Translations under genes and position numbers: made by a program | Assembly (NCBI GenBank): GCA_965363355.1 | Contig: CBDTTM010000085.1 | Coordinates: 1 to 10,213 of the forward strand | Direction: 5' to 3' | From: CBDTTM01 sp965363355 | GTDB taxonomy: Bacteria; Bacillota; Negativicutes; Selenomonadales; Selenomonadaceae | DNA: 10,213 nucleotides | Notes under the pieces: generated by a model | The model's database searches: none | What the model saw: the letters and a program-made list of their open reading frames with translations, nothing else | What the model was told of the DNA's origin: nothing | In this document: positions 5,451 to 10,213 of the stretch, one piece after another | Layout: every line of letters begins with the position of its first letter | Numbering within the stretch: the first letter of the stretch is position 1

Positions 5451-7208
5451 ATGATCAAACAAGCATTGGACTTACTAAAAAAATATTACGGCTATGATGC
5501 CTTTCGCCCAGGACAGGAGAAAATCATCGAAAGTCTGCTATCTGGACACGATACTTTGGCAATTATGCCAACCGGTGCCGGCAAATCACTTTGTTTTCAG
5601 ATTCCCGCACTTTTATTTTCCGGAATCACATTAGTCGTTTCCCCTTTGATTTCTCTTATGAAAGACCAGGTAGATGCCCTTGTCGACCAAGGTATATCGG
5701 CTACTTACATCAACAGTTCTTTGACTGCATCTGAAACAACGGCTCGACTCAACGGCATCAGTTCAAACCGTTACAAAATAGTTTATATTGCCCCTGAGCG
5801 ACTGCATACCGAATATTTCCAGGCACTGCTCAGCCGCATCGAAATCTCTTTTGTCGCTGTTGATGAAGCGCATTGCCTTTCGCAATGGGGACACGATTTT
5901 CGGCCCAGTTATCGGCAAATTGCCCCCTTCATCGACGCCCTGCCAAAGCGGCCCCTTCTCAGTGCCTTTACTGCTACAGCCACTCCAGACGTCAAAGACG
6001 ATATCGCCGGACTGCTGTCTTTAAAAAATCCGACCATACACATCAGCGGTTTCGATCGCCCAAATCTCTATTTTTCAGTACTTCGCGGCGAAGATAAAAT
6101 GAAATACATCGCAAAATATCTGCAAAGCCGCCCCGACCAAGCCGGCATCATCTACGCCGCGACACGCAAAGAAGTCGATGCCATCTATGAGCTTTTGCAC
6201 AAAAAAAACATCGCTGTCGGACGATATCATGCCGGTTTAGCTGAAAAAGAACGCAGCCATATGCAAGATGAGTTTCTCTACGATAACCTCCAAGTCATGG
6301 TCGCAACCAATGCATTTGGCATGGGTATCGATAAATCGAACGTCCGTTATGTCATCCACTATAACATGCCTAAAAACATCGAGTCCTATTACCAAGAAGC
6401 CGGACGTGCCGGGCGTGATGGCGAACCTGGGGAATGCATCTTATTGTTTGGGCCGCAAGATACCATGACCCAAAAGTTTCTGATTGATGTATCCACTGAA
6501 AATGAATCCCGCAAGGCCCATGAGTTTGGTCGTTTGCAAAAAATGGTCGATTATTGCCATACCCCAAACTGTCTGCGTCAGTTCATCATCAACTATTTTG
6601 GCGATTTAAACGCTCCAGAAACCTGTGATAATTGCAGCAATTGCCGCGAAGAATCGGAACTCGTCGACATTACCATAGACGCACAAAAAGTATTTTCTTG
6701 TATTTATCGCATGCAGGAACGTTTTGGCGTGACCATGGTAGCAGAAGTTCTGCGTGGCTCCAAAAACAAAAACTTGCTGAAATTTCATTTTGAAGAGCTT
6801 TCGACCTACGGATTATTCCAAAACAGAAGCATCAACGATATCAAACTACTCATCCAAAGACTTGCTGCCACAGAATACCTTACGCTGACGGAAAGCGAGT
6901 ATCCGGTACTTAAATTAACAGCTTCAGCCTATGCAGTCCTACGCGGTAAGGCCTCTGTTTTCCAGCAAATTCCTAAAGAGCGACAAGTTTCAACAGATTC
7001 TGCCCTCTTTCAAAAACTGCGCGACCTTCGCAAAGACATTGCCTCCAAAGAAAAAATACCACCATATATGGTTTTTTCTGATGCGACATTACAAGATATC
7101 TGTAACCGTCAACCGCATAACCTTGAGGAATTCCGAGATGTCAAAGGCGTCGGTGAACATAAACTCAACCGTTATGGACAGGCTTTTCTAGAAGCCTTAG
7201 CCAACTAA
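5451..7208 (+). CDS. recQ: ATP-dependent DNA helicase RecQ
   Basis: A 3'-to-5' superfamily 2 helicase that unwinds DNA in recombinational repair and at stalled forks. The 585 residues show: Q-motif region with FRPGQ (18-22), Walker A TGAGKS (41-46), motif Ia SPLISLMKDQ (64-73), motif II DEAH (138-141) followed by the RecQ aromatic-rich loop CLSQWGHDFRP, motif III SAFTATAT (171-178), motif IV near 231-240, motif V ATNAFGMGIDK (285-295) and motif VI QEAGRAGRDG (315-324). The RQC zinc site uses Cys374, Cys392, Cys395 and Cys398. A winged-helix region follows, and an HRDC domain fills about 514-585. The single HRDC and the length are typical; no key residue is missing. AGGAAGGA (5436-5443) stands 7 nt before the ATG. 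Monocistronic, with a terminator right after the stop. Confidence 0.97.
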   Translation: MIKQALDLLKKYYGYDAFRPGQEKIIESLLSGHDTLAIMPTGAGKSLCFQIPALLFSGITLVVSPLISLMKDQVDALVDQGISATYINSSLTASETTARLNGISSNRYKIVYIAPERLHTEYFQALLSRIEISFVAVDEAHCLSQWGHDFRPSYRQIAPFIDALPKRPLLSAFTATATPDVKDDIAGLLSLKNPTIHISGFDRPNLYFSVLRGEDKMKYIAKYLQSRPDQAGIIYAATRKEVDAIYELLHKKNIAVGRYHAGLAEKERSHMQDEFLYDNLQVMVATNAFGMGIDKSNVRYVIHYNMPKNIESYYQEAGRAGRDGEPGECILLFGPQDTMTQKFLIDVSTENESRKAHEFGRLQKMVDYCHTPNCLRQFIINYFGDLNAPETCDNCSNCREESELVDITIDAQKVFSCIYRMQERFGVTMVAEVLRGSKNKNLLKFHFEELSTYGLFQNRSINDIKLLIQRLAATEYLTLTESEYPVLKLTASAYAVLRGKASVFQQIPKERQVSTDSALFQKLRDLRKDIASKEKIPPYMVFSDATLQDICNRQPHNLEEFRDVKGVGEHKLNRYGQAFLEALAN

Positions 7209-7262
7209 AATAAAAGCACGGCATACCACAAGAATCATGTGATATGCCGTGCTTTTATTTTA
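7206..7262. terminator. bidirectional terminator between recQ and cobO
   Basis: A perfect 20-bp inverted repeat (7206-7225 with 7243-7262) has the GC core GCACGGCATA flanked by A-rich and T-rich ends. After one mismatch, 4 more pairs (7227-7230 with 7238-7241) close a 7-base loop. The left arm includes the recQ stop codon, and the right arm ends two bases from the cobO stop. U-rich tails form on both strands, so it can end both convergent transcripts. Confidence 0.92.
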
Positions 7263-7264
7263 CT

Positions 7265-7831
7265 TCAATTTTCAATTCCTTTGCGAGCTTCGATGCCTCT
7301 TGTATAATAATGTTTGATTTCTTTCATTTCTGTGACCAAATCGGCCTTTTCCAAAAGCCAATCCGGGGCATTTCTCCCCGTACAAATGATTTCGGCACTA
7401 CCTGACTTCTGCAAAAGCCCCTCTACCAAATCTTTGTCAATCAACCCAAAAAACAGCGCAACATTGATTTCATCAAGAATCAATATATCATATGATCCTC
7501 TTGCAAAATCTGCTTTAGCTTTTAATAAGCCTTCTTGCAAAATCTGTACATACTCTTTTGGTGGTTTCCCTTTTGGGAACACTTCTACATCACTTCCCCA
7601 GCTGTCAAGTTCTGCTTTGCTCAACATACCCTCTTCTGCAATAAAAAAAGGTTTTCCCGTGGTTTCTAAACAAAGATTTTGTAATCCAGCAAGAATTTTT
7701 TGCTCGCTGTAGGCCAAGCTCTTCATGAATTGCATAATATAAACTTTTTTCCCCGCCCCCAAAGCTCGAATTGCCAAACCAATCGCCGCTGTTGTTTTTC
7801 CTTTACCATTTCCGGTATAAACCTGCAGCAT
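7265..7831 (-). CDS. cobO: cob(I)yrinic acid a,c-diamide adenosyltransferase (CobO/BtuR/CobA type)
   Basis: Transfers the adenosyl group of ATP to the cobalt of corrinoids, for adenosylcobalamin synthesis or salvage, in the cytoplasm. The 188 residues carry the family P-loop GNGKGKTT (7-14), Walker B-like DILILDEIN (115-123), and the conserved C-terminal stretch TGRNAPDWLLEKADLVTEM (151-169) then GIEARKGIE. The segment HYYTRGIEAR differs slightly from the usual HP...GI.AQ form. The frame extends to 7864, but the ATG at 7831 has a near-perfect SD, AAGGAGG (7839-7845), at 7 nt and gives the normal N-terminus; the upstream ATGs lie in the queF terminator and lack an SD. No other cobalamin genes are nearby and no cobalamin riboswitch is visible. 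Expression may rely on read-through of the terminator at 7856-7893. Confidence 0.93.
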   Translation of the reverse strand: MLQVYTGNGKGKTTAAIGLAIRALGAGKKVYIMQFMKSLAYSEQKILAGLQNLCLETTGKPFFIAEEGMLSKAELDSWGSDVEVFPKGKPPKEYVQILQEGLLKAKADFARGSYDILILDEINVALFFGLIDKDLVEGLLQKSGSAEIICTGRNAPDWLLEKADLVTEMKEIKHYYTRGIEARKGIEN

Positions 7832-7855
7832 ACGAAGCCCTCCTTTGTCTGTCAT

Positions 7856-7893
7856 AAAAAACAAAGCGGCAGAATCTTATAAGATCCTGCCGC
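7856..7893 (-). terminator. terminator between queF and cobO
   Basis: Read leftward, GCGGCAGGATC pairs with GATTCTGCCGC (arms within 7866-7893, one G-U pair, loop TTATAA) and is followed by TTTGTTTTTT (7865-7856). It starts 7 bases after the queF stop. On the plus strand the G-U becomes an A-C mismatch, which favours function in the leftward direction. It separates cobO from the genes upstream of it. Confidence 0.88.
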
Positions 7894-7900
7894 CTTACAA

Positions 7901-8392
7901 TCAGCGATTATCTACTTTATCCATAGCGGCAAGGTCATGCTGCTTAAATCTTTCCCAAGCCAATTCCTCGTATTTTGTTCCTTTTTGTCCATAATTGGTA
8001 TAAGGGTCAATGGAAATTCCGCCTCTAGGCAAAAATTTGCCCCAAACCTCAAGGTAGCGCGGCTCCATTAATTTCACTAAGTCTTTCATGATGATATTGA
8101 CGACATCTTCATGAAATGCACCATGATTGCGGAAACTCACCAAATACAATTTAAGCGACTTGCTTTCGACCATCTTGATATCCGGTACATACGAAATATA
8201 TAACGTCGCAAAATCAGGCTGTCCGGTAATTGGACACAAACTCGTAAATTCAGGACAATTGAATTTAACCCAATAATCACGATCCGGATGTTTATTTTCA
8301 AAGGTCTCCAAAATTTCTGGCACATAGTCATAGCCGTATTTTACATTTTTTTGCCCCAAAAGGCTGATTCCAGCTTCATTTTCTCTTGTCAT
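7901..8392 (-). CDS. queF: NADPH-dependent 7-cyano-7-deazaguanine reductase (preQ0 reductase)
   Basis: Reduces the nitrile of preQ0 to the amine of preQ1, the last free-base step before insertion into tRNA for queuosine. At 163 residues it is the short unimodular (Bacillus-type) form. The active-site segment FTSLCPITGQPDFA carries the nucleophile Cys53 and proton donor Asp60; the family motif ESKSLKLYLVSFRNHGAFHE (76-95) contributes substrate-binding Glu76 and Glu95. These match the spacing known for the B. subtilis enzyme. The ATG at 8392 follows the GGDEF/EAL stop by 4 nt, and its SD-like AGAGG lies inside the end of that gene, so translation is probably coupled. The partners queC, queD and queE are not in the window. 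No preQ1 riboswitch is seen, as expected for a gene inside a transcript. Confidence 0.96.
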   Translation of the reverse strand: MTRENEAGISLLGQKNVKYGYDYVPEILETFENKHPDRDYWVKFNCPEFTSLCPITGQPDFATLYISYVPDIKMVESKSLKLYLVSFRNHGAFHEDVVNIIMKDLVKLMEPRYLEVWGKFLPRGGISIDPYTNYGQKGTKYEELAWERFKQHDLAAMDKVDNR

Positions 8393-8396
8393 TTTT

Positions 8397-10115
8397 CTAA
8401 ACCTCTACTCGTAAATTTTCTTTATCTAAAATAAATTTTTGGACAAATGCTTCTTCTGATTCGGGATGTCCGAATAAATAACCTTGGATCATATCCGCCT
8501 GACATTCCCCTGTCAGCAAGCGATATTCCTCTTTGGTTTCAACGCCTTCGATACAAACTTTCATCCCAACGCTTTGGCATAATTGAACCGTGTATTTGAC
8601 AACTTTTTTATCGAAATCATTTACCAATATCTTACGAACAAACTCACGATCGATTTTAACGATATCCGTTGATAAATTTTTTAAATAACTTAGTGAAGAA
8701 TAGCCCGTGCCAAAATCATCCATCGCAATTTTCAATCCCTGCGCTCGGAAAAAATCAAACGTCTTATTGACGAAATCCCAATCAGCGACAATACAGCTTT
8801 CAGTAAGCTCCAAAGTGATCAGTTCCGGCTTCATCTGATGACGTTTCAGACATTGTGGCACAAAATCTTTAAACGTATTATCTTTGAGCTGTTCATAAGA
8901 CACATTGATACTGATATGGAAATCAGGTACCATAGCCTGCCATTTCTTACCAATCACAATTGCTTTCTCAAACAACCACTTACCTACAGGTATGATAAGC
9001 TTTGTTTCCTCTAACAAGCGAATAAATTCCATCGGCGCAACCATTTTCCCTTTAGGATTCCGCCAGCGAAGCAGGGCTTCCGCTCCACATAAACTTCGTG
9101 AGGATGCCAAAACCTGCGGCTGAAAAAACAGTTCAAACCCTTCACAGCCATGTTCTACGCTTTTTTGCAAATCATCCCGCATGGCAATCGATCGAACCCA
9201 GCGATTATAAACCGCTTTCGAAAATAGATAATTTTTGTTTTTCCCCTGTTTTTTTGCTATATCTAAAGCAGCTTCCGCATGTTTGTGCAAAACGAGGTAA
9301 TCTTTTCCTCCTTGTGGAAAAAACACCGTTCCTGCCGACAGCGTACAAAAATACATTTTTTGGTTGATTTCCTGCGGTGCCATTGCCGTTCGTTGTATCG
9401 CATGAAACAAGGACTCGATATCAGCCTCTGTTGCCCCCATATAAACAATACCAAATTCATCGCCATCAAGTTTATACAACGTTAATTCCGCCGGTAAAAC
9501 ATTTTCTAAGCGTTGCGCTATTTTTTGCAATACAGCATCACCAAAAAAACGATTATAAGTTTCATTGACAATCTTGAAGTTATCCAACCCAAAGATCATC
9601 AATGCTCCAGTTTCTCCCGTACTGCGATATTGTTCTAGACAACCTTTGACCGCCTGTTCAAAAGAATATTTATTCAAAAGGCCCGTCAAGGCATCGACTT
9701 TGCTTTTTTGTGCTAATTTAGAAATCACGCCAGCAAAAAATATGGCTGTGCCCTCTTGGTCCCGAATCGATTTTCCATGGCAACGCACCCATACATACTC
9801 ACCACGACGGTTCTTTACACGATATTCTAAATCATGTTCTTCACTTTGCCCAGAATATATCCGGTCAATATCGGTCTGATATGATTCAAGATCATCTGGA
9901 TGTATCAACATGCTCCAATACTTATCCAGGTCTTTAGCTTCAGCATGTGGTAATGCAAAGTCTGCCTGCATACCAGGTGAGATCATATACTGCTTGCTCT
10001 GTGGGTCACAGGCAAATAAATATTGATCACAAGTTTGCTTTAAAATATCAAATAAAATCCGATTGTTCGCCAAAAATTTACTTGAATCATCTTTATGTCG
10101 TCTCATATAATGCAT
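8397..10115 (-). CDS. PAS-GGDEF-EAL cyclic-di-GMP signalling protein
   Basis: A 572-residue protein with no signal peptide or TM helix, so a soluble sensor. A PAS-like domain covers about 20-135 (LEYRVKNRRGEYVWVR, then a PAC-like end). The GGDEF domain (about 138-300, starting DALTGLLNKYSFE) has DGDEF at 217-221 in place of GGDEF, and no RxxD inhibitory site at the usual place. The EAL domain (about 315-560) keeps the catalytic set: EALLRW (Glu346), Asn404, ELTES (Glu436), DDFGTGYSS (Asp466, Asp467), Lys487, IEGVET (Glu523) and QGYLFG (Gln544). It is therefore most likely a c-di-GMP phosphodiesterase, with the GGDEF part weakened or regulatory. ATG 10115 is used; ATG 10106 is an alternative, and the SD (AAGAG) is weak. 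It is the first gene of the run leading into queF. Confidence 0.93.
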   Translation of the reverse strand: MHYMRRHKDDSSKFLANNRILFDILKQTCDQYLFACDPQSKQYMISPGMQADFALPHAEAKDLDKYWSMLIHPDDLESYQTDIDRIYSGQSEEHDLEYRVKNRRGEYVWVRCHGKSIRDQEGTAIFFAGVISKLAQKSKVDALTGLLNKYSFEQAVKGCLEQYRSTGETGALMIFGLDNFKIVNETYNRFFGDAVLQKIAQRLENVLPAELTLYKLDGDEFGIVYMGATEADIESLFHAIQRTAMAPQEINQKMYFCTLSAGTVFFPQGGKDYLVLHKHAEAALDIAKKQGKNKNYLFSKAVYNRWVRSIAMRDDLQKSVEHGCEGFELFFQPQVLASSRSLCGAEALLRWRNPKGKMVAPMEFIRLLEETKLIIPVGKWLFEKAIVIGKKWQAMVPDFHISINVSYEQLKDNTFKDFVPQCLKRHQMKPELITLELTESCIVADWDFVNKTFDFFRAQGLKIAMDDFGTGYSSLSYLKNLSTDIVKIDREFVRKILVNDFDKKVVKYTVQLCQSVGMKVCIEGVETKEEYRLLTGECQADMIQGYLFGHPESEEAFVQKFILDKENLRVEV

Positions 10116-10213
10116 CCATTTCTCTTGTACGTTTATCAGCTAATTTACTTTATATCCATTGTCTCATAAAAACCTACTATCTTATATGATATACAAAAAC
10201 GACAATTTATTCA
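10116..10213 (-). promoter_or_regulatory. upstream region of the GGDEF-EAL gene, promoter not resolved
   Basis: This AT-rich stretch precedes the signalling gene and must hold its promoter if the transcript starts here. TTGTCG can be read leftward at the window edge, but no good -10 lies at 16-18 bp; TATAAG and TATAAA occur further along at poor spacing. I see no riboswitch-like structure, but the window ends here. Confidence 0.2.

Noticed and set aside
7314..7712. 132-codon plus-strand frame opposite cobO
   Set aside because: Antisense shadow of a clear enzyme gene; no SD and no recognisable protein character.
7832..7864. Longer start for cobO at 7864 or 7855
   Set aside because: Those ATGs fall in the T-tract of the queF terminator without an SD; AAGGAGG precedes the ATG at 7831.
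9565..9879. 104-codon plus-strand frame opposite the GGDEF region
   Set aside because: Lies wholly within a conserved domain on the other strand; shadow frame.
1..10213. CRISPR arrays, tRNA or rRNA genes, phage or defence genes
   Set aside because: No spaced direct repeats, cloverleaf-like segments, rRNA sequence or integrase-type proteins seen on either strand.

Overview
The window reads as chromosomal DNA of an AT-rich, low-GC bacterium that keeps strong Gram-positive-style Shine-Dalgarno (SD) sequences but makes outer-membrane proteins: a small beta-barrel protein ending in Phe and a TolC-type channel. That mix fits a diderm Firmicute, most likely class Negativicutes (Selenomonas/Sporomusa/Veillonella relatives). 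This is inferred from gene content and style, not from a marker gene. Nothing suggests phage, plasmid or CRISPR.

Layout. (1) 134-631 (+) is a small secreted outer-membrane barrel protein with its own terminator. (2) 690-797 is a nested palindrome: a perfect 15-bp outer inverted repeat that looks like the terminator of the leftward efflux operon, with a 56-bp unit in its loop whose ends resemble IS3-family (IS150-like) terminal repeats. (3) 5172-828 (-) is a tightly packed four-gene efflux operon in the order outer-membrane channel, periplasmic adaptor, ABC ATPase, MacB-type permease. It encodes a MacAB-TolC-like pump whose ATPase and permease are separate proteins. (4) 5173-5450 is a divergent control region with back-to-back promoters, an operator-like palindrome at the efflux start site and a possible 14-codon leader ORF ahead of recQ. 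(5) 5451-7208 (+) is recQ, sharing a convergent terminator with cobO. (6) 10115-7265 (-) holds a PAS-GGDEF-EAL cyclic-di-GMP protein, then queF (queuosine) 4 nt downstream, then a hairpin terminator, then cobO (corrinoid adenosyltransferase).

How the genes fit together. The four efflux genes should form one envelope-spanning machine: cytoplasmic ATPase, inner-membrane permease, periplasmic adaptor, outer-membrane duct. No regulator gene lies next to them, so the palindrome at their promoter is probably read by a factor encoded elsewhere. RecQ is a housekeeping repair helicase. The signalling-queF-cobO run is an unusual mix of c-di-GMP turnover, tRNA modification and cobalamin metabolism. The terminator between queF and cobO suggests cobO is expressed separately or by read-through.

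Most of the window is well-known families. The less ordinary points are the insertion-like unit inside a terminator, the possible recQ leader ORF, the queF/c-di-GMP coupling and the altered GGDEF motif beside an intact EAL domain. I see no strong candidate for a wholly new system.
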